From positions 44,177-108,176 of the forward strand of contig NZ_AOIO01000031.1 in NCBI RefSeq assembly GCF_000337555.1: DNA of 64,000 nt, read 5' to 3'. This stretch comes from Natrialba asiatica DSM 12278 (GTDB taxonomy: Archaea; Halobacteriota; Halobacteria; Halobacteriales; Natrialbaceae). Of this stretch, positions 52,781 through 61,154 are shown piece after piece. The notes below the pieces were generated by a model. That model was not told the DNA's origin and searched no databases. It was given only the letters and a program-made list of their open reading frames with translations. Positions within the stretch are counted from its first letter, which is position 1; each line of letters opens with the position of its first letter. The translations under genes and the position numbers were made by a program.

Positions 52781-52820
52781 CATCCTCACCTCCTACGGTC
52801 GGACATCCACACGTCGTCAT
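52773..52820 (-). other. Candidate leaderless 15-residue leader peptide before ACT-hom
   Basis: A minus-strand mini-ORF encoding MTTCGCPTVGGEDDG with TAA stop. Its ATG at 52820 lies 28 bases after a TTTTACG element (centre near 52848), the normal spacing for leaderless transcripts. The frame contains the ACT gene's SD sequence and ends inside the ACT coding start, so ribosome passage through it would affect ACT-hom initiation. The Thr- and Cys-rich first half is notable because the operon feeds threonine and homocysteine synthesis. Confidence 0.5.
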
Positions 52821-52844
52821 GGTGACTTACTCCGTAACTCGCGC

Positions 52845-52851
52845 GTAAAAG
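52845..52851 (-). promoter_or_regulatory. TATA-like promoter of the leader-ACT-hom operon
   Basis: The minus strand reads CTTTTAC here, centred 28 bases before the mini-ORF ATG at 52820 and 68 bases before the ACT gene's start. A CTATATCC element further upstream is an alternative. Confidence 0.5.
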
Positions 52852-52937
52852 GATATAGGAACTCTCAAAACTGACCGATCCTGCCAACGACAAGCACACG
52901 GCGGATGGGATAGCCACTATCGATCGAGACCGGCAGT

Positions 52938-53303
52938 TCAGAGGTGGTCCTTTCCGGGATTCGACGATCCCCAGTCGCCGCGGCCGCCTTCGGTCCGGTC
53001 GACCCCCATGATCGACTCGGCCTGGTCCGGCCCGCCGAGGCTTTCGCGGGCGTCCGGCACGCGAACCGTCACCTCGTCGATTTCGGGCCACTTGAGGAGT
53101 TCAGCCTCGATATTTCCCGTCGTCACGTTGCTGACCGAACAGCCCTTGCACCCACCGCCGAGTTCGATGATGACTTCGCCGGTCTCCGGATCGGCCTCGC
53201 GGACCGCGCTGGTTCCGCCGTGCATCTGGATGATCGGCATCTCGCGGGCGAGCCACGTCTCGACGCGTTCCCGAAGCGGCCCGTCGGCGTCGGAATCACT
53301 CAT
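52938..53303 (-). CDS. NifU C-terminal-domain protein (Fe-S scaffold-like)
   Basis: A 121-residue protein with one NifU-like domain. The Cys pair lies in LGGGCKGCSVSNVTTGNIE, the motif that holds a transferable [4Fe-4S] cluster. The IQMHGGTSAVREADPETG segment precedes it as in the family. The C-terminal 35 residues are Gly/Arg/Asp-rich and probably disordered. It likely helps deliver iron-sulphur clusters. Monocistronic between the ACT-hom operon and a beta-propeller gene. Confidence 0.88.
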   Translation of the reverse strand: MSDSDADGPLRERVETWLAREMPIIQMHGGTSAVREADPETGEVIIELGGGCKGCSVSNVTTGNIEAELLKWPEIDEVTVRVPDARESLGGPDQAESIMGVDRTEGGRGDWGSSNPGKDHL

Positions 53304-53378
53304 TGCCCGCCCTACGAACTCGAGGAGTGAATAGGTTTGGTCCTCGAGCGACCGGACCGTGCACTGCGAACGAACTCG

Positions 53379-54806
53379 TCAGGAACGCAGTCGGCGACGC
53401 AGCCACGCCGCGCCGACCATACCGCCTGCAAGTCCCGTTGCGCCGGTCGCGGCGGTGAACCCGGGAATCGACTCGCCGATGGCGCCGCCGTCGTCACTGC
53501 CGGACTCGGTATCGCCGCTGTCCGGGTCCGTCGGGAACGTAACGAGTTCACCCGTCCCCACGTCGGAGATCATTTCGGTGCTGCTCGCGACGAACGCCGT
53601 CTCCGGGTCGAGGATGCGGGCGGTCCAGAAGCCGGTCGTTTCGGCGTCGCGCCAGGCGGCGAGTTCGGTTGGATCGGCGGGGTCGGAGACGTCGTGGATC
53701 TTGACGCCGCCCTGGTACCAGGCGGAGTAGAGGCGGTCTCCCCGGAGTTCGAAGTTGTGGGCGGTCGTCCACGTGCCGCCGAGGGACTCGTCGTCGGCGG
53801 TGGGGGCGTCGATGCTGGCTTGGTGGGTTGGCGTCGTGGGGTCGCTGATGTCGTAAAGGTCGATGCCGCCGGCCCCGTCGGGGTCGTCGCTGCCGGTGGC
53901 CCAGGCCTCGCGACCGACGGCCATGAGGTCGCCGGCGTCGTCGACGGCGGCGTAGTGGTCGTTGCCGGGAAGGCTGTACTGGGCCGTCTCGTCGTCGAGC
54001 GTGCGCTGTTCGTCGCGGTCCAGTTCGGGGTCGACGACGTGTGACACGTACGTCGGCTCGTCCGGGTCGCTCACGTCGAGCAGGTAGGTGCCGGCGTTCC
54101 AGAACGGGAGATACGCGATGTCGTCCTGGACGTAGACGTCGTGGACGTAGCGGGCGAGCCAGTAGAGGTCTTCCCACGAAGAATCGTAATCGAGCAGCGC
54201 CCAGCGCCCGCGTTCGGTGACGGTGTCATCACCGAGATCGAAGATGACGAGTTCGTTTGCCGCGGGCGGCGGGCCGTTGGAGACGACGAACAGGCGGTCG
54301 CCCTCGAGATAGCAGTTGTGGATGTGAAAGCCGGTTTCGTAGGGTTCGATAGCAGGAGTCGGGTCGGCGGGATCGCTCACGTCGTAGCAGCAAAAGCCGT
54401 GAAAGACCGGCTCGGTGGTCGGATTGGCGGGGCCGGGAACGACGAGTCGGTCGCCGTCTACTTCCACGTCGAGGATTTCGATGAGCGGGGTCCCGTCGAC
54501 CGTGATCCCGCCCTCGCGAGCGAGCACCGTGGGATCCGCGGGATCGGAGACGTCGACGGTGGCAAAGCCCGTCGTGGTCGCGACGTACGCGATTTCGCCG
54601 TCGTCACCGACGACGGTTTCGGCCGCGCGGTCGATCTCCACGCGGCCGAGCGGTTCGTACGACGACGGCGTCGCATCCTGGGGCGTCGAACTGACGTTCG
54701 ACGCGCTATCCTGCGTGGCGGTGGGAGAGCCGGTGGCGGCGGTCGCGGACACCGAAAGAGCGACCCCCGCTGTCAGCCCGGTTCGGAGGAACGATCGGCG
54801 GCGCAT
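53379..54806 (-). CDS. Tat-exported LVIVD-type beta-propeller with PGF-CTERM anchor
   Basis: A 475-residue surface protein. The N-terminus has a Tat-like signal (RRRSFLRTGLTAG). From residue 50 to 410 there are repeated DVSDPADPT-type segments (at least five), each ending a blade; these are LVIVD repeats that form a seven-bladed-type propeller. The C-terminus has a PGF motif, a short hydrophobic helix and an Arg cluster (WLRRRLRS), which is the PGF-CTERM signal processed by archaeosortase A, after a Ser/Asp/Gly linker. It would be anchored to the outer membrane face. Ligand unknown. Confidence 0.83.
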   Translation of the reverse strand: MRRRSFLRTGLTAGVALSVSATAATGSPTATQDSASNVSSTPQDATPSSYEPLGRVEIDRAAETVVGDDGEIAYVATTTGFATVDVSDPADPTVLAREGGITVDGTPLIEILDVEVDGDRLVVPGPANPTTEPVFHGFCCYDVSDPADPTPAIEPYETGFHIHNCYLEGDRLFVVSNGPPPAANELVIFDLGDDTVTERGRWALLDYDSSWEDLYWLARYVHDVYVQDDIAYLPFWNAGTYLLDVSDPDEPTYVSHVVDPELDRDEQRTLDDETAQYSLPGNDHYAAVDDAGDLMAVGREAWATGSDDPDGAGGIDLYDISDPTTPTHQASIDAPTADDESLGGTWTTAHNFELRGDRLYSAWYQGGVKIHDVSDPADPTELAAWRDAETTGFWTARILDPETAFVASSTEMISDVGTGELVTFPTDPDSGDTESGSDDGGAIGESIPGFTAATGATGLAGGMVGAAWLRRRLRS

Positions 54807-54864
54807 ACAGTCATCTCGACCTGTTGGTCCAAATACTATTGGTTCTCGCGCGAGTTCGTCGGTG

Positions 54865-55842
54865 TCAGTCTTGGAGGCGGGTCCGATCGCCGGTCCCCTG
54901 CGTCAGTGCGCTTGCGATCGCGCCTTCGAGAACGACGTCGTCACCGTGATCGGTCACTCGAATTTCGGGGACGTTCGTCATCACCATATCGGAGACGCGG
55001 TCGCGAATCGGATCGACGACTAACGCTTCGTTGTGGAGGGCGACGGCCCCGCCGAAGGAGATCATGATCGGCGCGAACGAGTGGATCACGTTCGTTATCC
55101 CCATGGCGTTCCAGTGGGCCAGTTGGTCGATGACGTAATCGGCGAGTTCGTCTTCGCCGGCGAACTCGAAGACGTCTCTGGCGGTGAAGTCGGGGCTCTC
55201 GAGGGGGAGATCGGTCGTGATCGTGGGGTCGTCCTCGGCGAGCAAGCGCGCGTAGTCGGGGATGCCGTTGCCCGAGCAGTAGGCTTCCCAGTGGCCGTCA
55301 CGGCCGCAGCCGCAGGTCAGGCGACCGTGCGGGTCGACGACGCAGTGGCCGACCTCGCCGGCGTTCCCGTCCCAGCCACCGAGTATTTCGCCGTCACAGC
55401 AGATGCCGGCTCCGACGCCCGAGGAGATGGTGATGTAGACCATGTCGTCGGGGTTGCGGTCGGCGTGAAAGCGTTCGCCGATGACGCCGGCGGTCGTGTC
55501 GTTGTGGAGGTGGACTTCGTCGGTATCGAGCAACTTTTCGATCGGTCCCGTGAGCGGAATGCGGTCGATCGAGTCCGGGAGATTCGCCGGATCGATCACG
55601 GCACCTTCCGCGAGGTCGAACGGGCCGATCGAGCCGATACCCGCGGCGGCGACCTCGCCCGGCGTGACGCCGGCGTCGCCGCAGGCTTCTCGGAGCGTTC
55701 GAAGAACGCCTTCCGTAATGTCGATTCCCGTCGGTCCACGTGGTGTGGCGTTCCGACTGACGCCGATCGTCGTCCCGTCGTCCGTAGCGACGGCTGCCCG
55801 GACGTTCGTCGCGCCGAGATCGACGCCCGCATAGTAGACCAT
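54865..55842 (-). CDS. ROK-family glucokinase
   Basis: A 325-residue sugar kinase. The ATP motif is YAGVDLGATNVRAAV at the N-terminus; the sugar-site GEVGHCVVDPHG is followed by CGCGRDGHWEAYCSG, the ROK zinc motif, with catalytic Asp in the HNDTTAG segment near residue 112. It would phosphorylate glucose at C6; other hexoses or N-acetyl sugars are possible. A TTAAGT-type TATA element lies about 29 bases upstream of ATG 55842. Length normal. Confidence 0.9.
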   Translation of the reverse strand: MVYYAGVDLGATNVRAAVATDDGTTIGVSRNATPRGPTGIDITEGVLRTLREACGDAGVTPGEVAAAGIGSIGPFDLAEGAVIDPANLPDSIDRIPLTGPIEKLLDTDEVHLHNDTTAGVIGERFHADRNPDDMVYITISSGVGAGICCDGEILGGWDGNAGEVGHCVVDPHGRLTCGCGRDGHWEAYCSGNGIPDYARLLAEDDPTITTDLPLESPDFTARDVFEFAGEDELADYVIDQLAHWNAMGITNVIHSFAPIMISFGGAVALHNEALVVDPIRDRVSDMVMTNVPEIRVTDHGDDVVLEGAIASALTQGTGDRTRLQD

Positions 55843-55866
55843 CCTATTCGAATGAGCGCCGCGGCG

Positions 55867-55876
55867 TTACTTAACT
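55867..55876 (-). promoter_or_regulatory. TATA-like promoter of the ROK kinase gene
   Basis: The minus strand reads AGTTAAGTAA, centred about 29 bases before ATG 55842. Confidence 0.45.
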
Positions 55877-55959
55877 ACACATATTGTACTCGGCGACGAG
55901 TAGTGACTGCGACAGATTTCGTTCCGTGTTATCGACCGGCTACCGACGATCGGCGATAC

Positions 55960-56418
55960 TCACTCGCCCTCGTTCCGGACGAACGTCACCGGACAGGGGG
56001 CCGAGAGGAGTACTTCCTGTGCGGTCGAGCCGAAGACTGCCTTCCCCGTCGGCGACCGCCGCCGCCCACCGACGACGACCCGATCGGCGTCGACTGCCGT
56101 TGCCATATCGACGATCGCTGGCCCGTGGTCGCCGACGGCCCCTCGCGTCTCGTAGTCGATTTCGTACTCGTCGAGCGTCTCCTGTAATTCCCTGATCGTC
56201 GAGTGGCGCATCGCGACTTCGTCCGGATCGTCCTCCGCCGCCTCAGTATCGAAATCCAGGCGGGTCAATACCTCGTCGTACTCGGAACTGGTAAAGACGT
56301 GGCCGAGAACGACCGTCGCATCCGCTGGCGCTGCGATTTCGACGACAGTTTCTGCCAGTTTCTCGCTTCGATCAGCATCACCCGGTCCAACCGCGAGAAG
56401 GACGGTTTGTAGCGTCAT
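55960..56418 (-). CDS. Universal stress protein (UspA family)
   Basis: A 152-residue single Usp domain. The start [19 protein letters not shown] is strand 1 and helix 1; the C-terminal half has [20 protein letters not shown], the G-x2-G-x9-G(S/T) ATP-binding motif, then APCPVTFVR. So it is an ATP-binding type. Role: a general stress response factor of unknown detail. A CTTAAGTA element centred near 56445, 27 bases before the ATG, suggests a leaderless mRNA. Confidence 0.93.
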   Translation of the reverse strand: MTLQTVLLAVGPGDADRSEKLAETVVEIAAPADATVVLGHVFTSSEYDEVLTRLDFDTEAAEDDPDEVAMRHSTIRELQETLDEYEIDYETRGAVGDHGPAIVDMATAVDADRVVVGGRRRSPTGKAVFGSTAQEVLLSAPCPVTFVRNEGE

Positions 56419-56440
56419 GTCTCGACTATATCCGCCATCC

Positions 56441-56449
56441 TACTTAAGT
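56441..56449 (-). promoter_or_regulatory. TATA-like promoter of the Usp gene
   Basis: The minus strand reads ACTTAAGTA, centred about 27 bases before ATG 56418. It closely resembles the box before the ROK kinase gene. Confidence 0.5.
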
Positions 56450-56557
56450 GTCAGACCTGGTGTCCAAACTGGCGTTGCGGAGCCAGGGACAGCACCGATA
56501 GCGCTTCCCGAAGCCCACTGGCGAGCCATTTTTCCACCCACCCGATGAGAACTCCGT

Positions 56558-57310
56558 ATGAACGATCCAGCACTCGATGGCCGTACGGTCCTCGTGACGG
56601 GAAGCGCCCGCGGCATCGGACGTGAACTCTTGCTTTCGATGGCCGACCGCGGCGCACGAACCGCCGTTCACTATCACACGAGCGCCGAGGTCGCCCGCGA
56701 AGTCGCCGCGGAAGCGCGCAGTCGCGGTGCCGAAGACACGATGACCGTCCAGGGCGACGTTACCGATCCCGACAGTGTCGACGGCCTCTTCACCGCGGTC
56801 GAATCCGAACTCGGCTCCGTCGATATCCTCGTCAACAACGTCGGCGACTTCGCACCACGCCGCTGGGACGAACTCGAGTTCGAAACGTGGAACCGCGTTC
56901 TCGAGACCAATCTCAACGGGACCTATCTCTGCTCGAAGCGGGCGCTCCCGGCGATGCACGAGAGCGACAGCGACGGCGAGTACGGTCGTATCGTCAATAT
57001 CGGCTACGCCTCGAGCGAGAAAGGGCTCGTCAGCCCGGTGAACTTCCCGTATTTCGTCGCAAAAGCGGGCGTAGTAATGTTCACCCGGATGCTCGCTGCG
57101 GAGACGCAAGACGACGGTATCACCGTCAACGCGATTTCGCCGTACGTCGTCGAGAACTCCGAGGAGTTCCCCGAGGAACTGCCGCGCGATCGTCCCGCGA
57201 GTTTCGACGATCTGATCCAGCCGCTGCTGTTTTTCCTCGATCCGGATTCGGCATACGTTAGCGGCGAGAACGTCGAAGTGGACGGCGGCTGGCTACCGGA
57301 ACGCGTCTGA
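56558..57310 (+). CDS. SDR-family oxidoreductase
   Basis: A 250-residue classical short-chain dehydrogenase/reductase. The cofactor motif is TGSARGIG (residues 15-22); DILVNNVGDF is the NNAG equivalent; catalytic Ser lies in YASSEKG and the Tyr-x-x-x-Lys pair is YFVAK. The C-terminus (YVSGENVEVDGGW) is typical of FabG-like members. It reduces a carbonyl or oxidises an alcohol with NAD(P); the substrate is not identifiable. Confidence 0.92.
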   Translation: MNDPALDGRTVLVTGSARGIGRELLLSMADRGARTAVHYHTSAEVAREVAAEARSRGAEDTMTVQGDVTDPDSVDGLFTAVESELGSVDILVNNVGDFAPRRWDELEFETWNRVLETNLNGTYLCSKRALPAMHESDSDGEYGRIVNIGYASSEKGLVSPVNFPYFVAKAGVVMFTRMLAAETQDDGITVNAISPYVVENSEEFPEELPRDRPASFDDLIQPLLFFLDPDSAYVSGENVEVDGGWLPERV

Positions 57311-57353
57311 GCTTCCGGAACACGTCTCGAGACGACCGCTGAGTTCGTCCGCC

Positions 57354-58586
57354 TCAGAAACCGAACTCCTGTTTCGCAAACTGGGCGAGCAGTGGCACGT
57401 CCTCGAGACCGACGAGTTGTGAGATAGCACGGACGTTTCCCCGGTTTGCCTTCGCCAGCGTGTCGTCGTCGAGTCGGTTTAGATCCTGCATCAGTCGGTC
57501 GTAGCGGTCGTTATCCGCGAGATACAGGAGTTTCGTCATCCACAGTCGATTTTGCATGTTCGGGGCGACCTCGCGGTGCCAGAGCGTCTCGTAGACCTCG
57601 AGATTCTCCGCAGTTGGCTCGATATTACCGTGTTTGAGGCAGCTATCGGCCGCTGCTGCAGCCATCCGACCGGACTGCATACACTTGTTGATCCCCTCCC
57701 CCCAGAGCGGATCGACCGTCGGTACGGTGTCGCCGATCGCCATGAAGCGGTCAGTGTGGAGTTTGCTCGGCATCTGGATGTGCGCCGAGCCACGGTGTTG
57801 CTTCTCTTCGAGACGGGTCGCGCTCTGAAAACGCGGATCGGTATCGACCCAGTGGTCGAGATAGTCGTCGATACTGAACCCGTCGCGGGCATACTGCGCG
57901 TGGCTCTCGTTTTGAATGTAACAGAGGCCAACCTTGGCCGTGTCCTCACCGGTATGGAAGATCCACGAGTAGCCACCAGGTGCGATTTCGTGATCCAATC
58001 GGAGCATCATCGCGTCGCGTAGGTCCGCGAACCCGGGTCGATCGACGTCGATCCCCTCGAACTCGTATTCGATCCCGATCGCGTGGTTCTCCCGCTTGAG
58101 GTCCGTCACGCCCAGTTTCTTCGCAAGCGGCGCTGCCGGTCCCGTCGCATCGATGATGATCTCGCCGTAGACCTCCTCGTCGCCGTTGTACGTCACGCCG
58201 ACGATCTCATCACCCTCCGTAATCGGGGCCGTGACCCGCGAATCGAAGCGATACTCCGCCCCCGCGGCCTGGCCTTCCTCGGCGAGAAACCGCTTGAAGT
58301 CAGCGAACTCGAGAACTGCCCCGGACTGTTCTTTCACGTAGTGGTCCGTCGGCGACTCGAGGACGACGCTGTCGGTGTACTGCATCACCACCTCGTCCGG
58401 AATGCCAAACGCAGACATCATCGACGGAAACGTTCCCGCCGTCGACTTGTTGCTCTGGCGCGGGAATTCCTCCTCGACCTCGGTTTCGAGGACGACGACA
58501 TCGTACCCTCTCGTCGCGAGGTCACGGGCGCACTGGGCACCGGCGGGTCCGGCACCGGCGATCACCACGTCGTGGCGGTCGTTCAT
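57354..58586 (-). CDS. Geranylgeranyl-reductase-family flavoprotein
   Basis: A 410-residue FAD enzyme. The N-terminal dinucleotide motif is VVIAGAGPAGAQCARDLA; the central FAD motif is DRFMAIGDTVPTVDPLWGEGINKCMQSGRMAA, whose start (RFMAIGDTVP) and end (GINKCMQSGR) are conserved in geranylgeranyl reductases. In archaea this family hydrogenates the isoprenoid chains of membrane lipids, but related haloarchaeal copies exist, so the substrate may be another prenyl compound. ATG 58586 gives MNDRHDVVIAGAG. It converges with the SDR gene. Confidence 0.85.
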   Translation of the reverse strand: MNDRHDVVIAGAGPAGAQCARDLATRGYDVVVLETEVEEEFPRQSNKSTAGTFPSMMSAFGIPDEVVMQYTDSVVLESPTDHYVKEQSGAVLEFADFKRFLAEEGQAAGAEYRFDSRVTAPITEGDEIVGVTYNGDEEVYGEIIIDATGPAAPLAKKLGVTDLKRENHAIGIEYEFEGIDVDRPGFADLRDAMMLRLDHEIAPGGYSWIFHTGEDTAKVGLCYIQNESHAQYARDGFSIDDYLDHWVDTDPRFQSATRLEEKQHRGSAHIQMPSKLHTDRFMAIGDTVPTVDPLWGEGINKCMQSGRMAAAAADSCLKHGNIEPTAENLEVYETLWHREVAPNMQNRLWMTKLLYLADNDRYDRLMQDLNRLDDDTLAKANRGNVRAISQLVGLEDVPLLAQFAKQEFGF

Positions 58587-58812
58587 ACTCTTGTGACTCT
58601 GTCGAACCCTAATGAGTTTGTTCAGTCGTCGCTGCGAGCTGGCCGCACTCAGGAAACGGTGCGCGGACCGGTCTCTCGAGTGCAACTGCGGCGAGTTACT
58701 ACTGGATCGAGGCGCTTGTAGCTTTCACCGCCCGGGCAACGAGCGCAGCGTCTGTGGTCGATTCGACGTGTCGACCGCGTACCTTTTTGCCACCCCTCGA
58801 AAAATGCACCGT

Positions 58813-59592
58813 ATGGTCGACGTCCTCGACAACAAACGGGCCGCGACGCGATTCCGGATCCTCGTCCAGATCGCCGAGCGCCAGCCCGCCGTCAGCCAGG
58901 GGGAGATCGCCGAGGAAGTCGGCGTCACGAGCCAGGCCGTCAGCGAGTACATTCGCGAACTCGTCGACGACGGGCTCGTCGAGAAGGAAGGCCGCTCGCG
59001 CTATCGCGTCACTCGTGAAGGTGTCGACTGGCTCTTCCACGCCGCCGACAACGTTCGTCGCTTCGCAGACCACGTCACCGGCGACGTGCTCGCCGCGATG
59101 AGCGAAGACGCCTACATCGCCACCGACGACATCGAAGAGGGCGACACCGTCTCGCTCTCGCTCGAAAACGGCCTCCTTCACGCCACACCCGGCGGCGACG
59201 GACCTGCAACCGGCATCGCCACCACCGACGCCGAAGCCGGCACCGACGTCGGCGTGACGAGCTTCGAGGGCGTAATGGAACTCGAACCCGGCTCCGTGAC
59301 GGTGCTCCAGGTCCCCTCCGTGCGAACCGGCGGCAGCCGAGCGATCGATGCGGCCACCGTGACCGACGCCTGCGACGACGCCGAACTCGTCGTCGCAACC
59401 GGCGTCGAAGCCGTCGTCGCCTGCCGGCGGGCCACCGTCGAACCCGCGGTTACGTTCGCCGTCGGCACGGTCGCCGCCGACGCCGCCGAACACGGACTCG
59501 ACGTTACCGCAATCGCGACTACCGATGCCGTCGGCCGTGTTACTGATGCGCTTCGTGACGCCGATGTCGCCTACGAAGTACTCGAAGGCTAG
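58813..59592 (+). CDS. Winged-helix regulator with C-terminal effector-like domain
   Basis: A 259-residue protein. Residues 1-65 form a winged helix (RFRILVQIAERQPAVSQGEI, EEVGVTSQAVSEYIRELVDDG, wing KEGRSRYRVT). Residues 70-100 are a linker helix (LFHAADNVRRFADHVTG), and the rest is an alpha/beta domain rich in Val, Ala, Asp and Thr (SVTVLQVPSV, ELVVATGVEAVVACRRA) that may bind a small effector. A second ATG at 58804 adds three residues. This type occurs across haloarchaea; regulated genes are unknown. It diverges from the geranylgeranyl-reductase-like gene. Confidence 0.8.
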   Translation: MVDVLDNKRAATRFRILVQIAERQPAVSQGEIAEEVGVTSQAVSEYIRELVDDGLVEKEGRSRYRVTREGVDWLFHAADNVRRFADHVTGDVLAAMSEDAYIATDDIEEGDTVSLSLENGLLHATPGGDGPATGIATTDAEAGTDVGVTSFEGVMELEPGSVTVLQVPSVRTGGSRAIDAATVTDACDDAELVVATGVEAVVACRRATVEPAVTFAVGTVAADAAEHGLDVTAIATTDAVGRVTDALRDADVAYEVLEG

Positions 59593-60088
59593 GGGCCGGC
59601 GAGACGCCGCGGCTCGTTTCGTCACTGGGCCGGCAGTTGGTCGGCGATTCCCTCGAAAACCGTTTTTGGAATGTGATAGAGCTGTTCGCCGCCCATCGAG
59701 TGAGTTTCTTTGACGAGAACGATTTCGTTTTCGATATATTGCTTCTCGACGTTCGCAACGAATTTCGCCTCGTACTTGGAAATCGAGTTCGCCGACTCGT
59801 CGTTTCCGAAATCACGGATCGTAGTCCATTCGTCGCTATTAAGCAATGTTTGGGCTCTCCTTTGCATTACAGGCACATGATTATGGATTTGGATGGATAA
59901 CTCTTCCCATAATAGGAACTAAGATCTATAGAGGCCCTAGAATAGCCTCTCCTATGGAAAGAATCTGCCACTCCCTATACCTCTCCGACATATTATTCAC
60001 AAAATACCAATAGAAAGTACACGGACACACAGGTCCGCGCTGTTACCTGCGGCCCGAGACTCCCACCTCCTCACTCTCGCAACCGAGT
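59593..60088. other. Low-GC stretch with one weak gene
   Basis: Between the winged-helix gene and the PAC2 gene. Its right half (59870-60060) is the most AT-rich part of the window and has no frame worth calling. The left half holds the small minus-strand frame listed separately. The composition suggests foreign or decayed DNA. Confidence 0.45.
59622..59867 (-). CDS. Small hypothetical protein, possibly a gene fragment
   Basis: An 81-residue frame starting MQRRAQTLLNSDEW and ending GIADQLPAQ. It has plausible amphipathic composition (KYEAKFVANVEKQYIEN) and low GC. There is no recognised family. The preceding low-GC DNA lacks a clear promoter. It could be a real small gene or the 3' remnant of a larger one. 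A GTG nine bases upstream is an alternative start. Confidence 0.4.
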   Translation of the reverse strand: MQRRAQTLLNSDEWTTIRDFGNDESANSISKYEAKFVANVEKQYIENEIVLVKETHSMGGEQLYHIPKTVFEGIADQLPAQ

Positions 60089-60856
60089 TCAGCCGATGTA
60101 CCGCAAGTCGTCGTCCGTCGGTACGTCCATCTGCTGTTGCTGTTCCATCTCCTGTATCTTGCCGATCACGCCCTCCATCTCGTCGGCCCGCTCGTCGAGC
60201 GTCTCGTAGTCCAGTTCGATGTCGAGTACGTCCTCGAGCACTTCGAGGACGGCGCGCGCGCTCTTCGGGTCGACGAGATATCCACTCGTCTCACCCATCA
60301 GACACGCGGCCTCGAATCCGCGGCGCTCGCCGAGTCCGAGGAGGAGCCCCGAGACACCGACGATGCCACCCGCCGGCTCGTCTTCCCTGAACTCGACACC
60401 GGCTTCCTCGAGTTCACCGAGCATCGACTCGTCGCTGACCGCGCCGACGACGGCGTACTCGTCGATGAGTTCACCCGTCGGCACGCCGCCGAGCGCGAAC
60501 ACTTCGCTCGCGCCGAACTCCTCGGCGATGTCGAGGAAGGCACTCGTCAGCACGTAGTGTCCTTCGTTGGTCTGGGCCTGGTGGTCGCCGGTCAGTAAGA
60601 GTAAATCTCGGCCCTCGGTCGGAGAAACCGCGTAAATCTCGACGCAGGTGAGTTCCGAGACGCCACCCTCGATGCTCACCTGCGGCGGGAACTCGTGTGA
60701 GTACACCCGTCTGACGAGCGTACTTTCACCGTCGAGTTCTTCGAGCAGGTGGTCGACGGCGAGTTTGCCGACGTGCCCGACGCCCGGCAGCCCCTCGACG
60801 AGTACGGGGTCGTCCAGTGCAGCCTCGGCGACCGCGTCGATGTCGAGTTCGTCCAT
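60089..60856 (-). CDS. PAC2-family proteasome assembly chaperone-like protein
   Basis: A 255-residue PAC2-domain protein. It opens with DPVLVEGLPGVGHVGKLAVDHL and has the YSHEFPPQV segment, LLLTGDHQAQTNEGHY and the GGVPTGEL and GVSGLLLGLGERRG glycine turns of the family. The last 40 residues form a coiled coil (EMEGVIGKIQEMEQQQQM). Homologues assist 20S proteasome assembly in archaea and eukaryotes. It is followed upstream in the operon order by nop10, 6 bases away. Confidence 0.9.
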   Translation of the reverse strand: MDELDIDAVAEAALDDPVLVEGLPGVGHVGKLAVDHLLEELDGESTLVRRVYSHEFPPQVSIEGGVSELTCVEIYAVSPTEGRDLLLLTGDHQAQTNEGHYVLTSAFLDIAEEFGASEVFALGGVPTGELIDEYAVVGAVSDESMLGELEEAGVEFREDEPAGGIVGVSGLLLGLGERRGFEAACLMGETSGYLVDPKSARAVLEVLEDVLDIELDYETLDERADEMEGVIGKIQEMEQQQQMDVPTDDDLRYIG

Positions 60857-60862
60857 ACCCTA

Positions 60863-61042
60863 TCAGCGGTTGCGACGTTTAAGAGCGCGTCGGTACTCGC
60901 CGTAGGGGTCTTCCGGATCGAAGGGAGCGGGGGCGCTGTTCTCGGTGGGTGCGCCACAGTCGGGACACGTTTCAGACAGGCTGTACCGTGGCCGGTCGTG
61001 TTGGTCGCGCCACGCCGAACAGACACGGATGTCGGATTTCAT
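60863..61042 (-). CDS. nop10: Nop10, H/ACA ribonucleoprotein subunit
   Basis: A 59-residue zinc-binding protein of the box H/ACA pseudouridylation complex. It starts MKSDIRVCSAW and has a second pair CPDC (residues 26-29), a reduced zinc ribbon, then the conserved basic/aromatic tail DPYGEYRRALKRRNR. It binds Cbf5 and guide RNA. It was not covered by longer frames because of its size but the reading is clear. It lies between the aIF2-alpha and PAC2 genes on the minus strand, a conserved archaeal order. Confidence 0.95.
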   Translation of the reverse strand: MKSDIRVCSAWRDQHDRPRYSLSETCPDCGAPTENSAPAPFDPEDPYGEYRRALKRRNR

Positions 61043-61154
61043 TGGATCTGTGGTGTGAGTCTGGATACGACGGATCGATTCGATGCTGCCGATCCGAACG
61101 CTCGGGGTGCAAGACCGCGTCTCGCCCCGTCATCGTTGTCTGGGCCGCGTTCTA

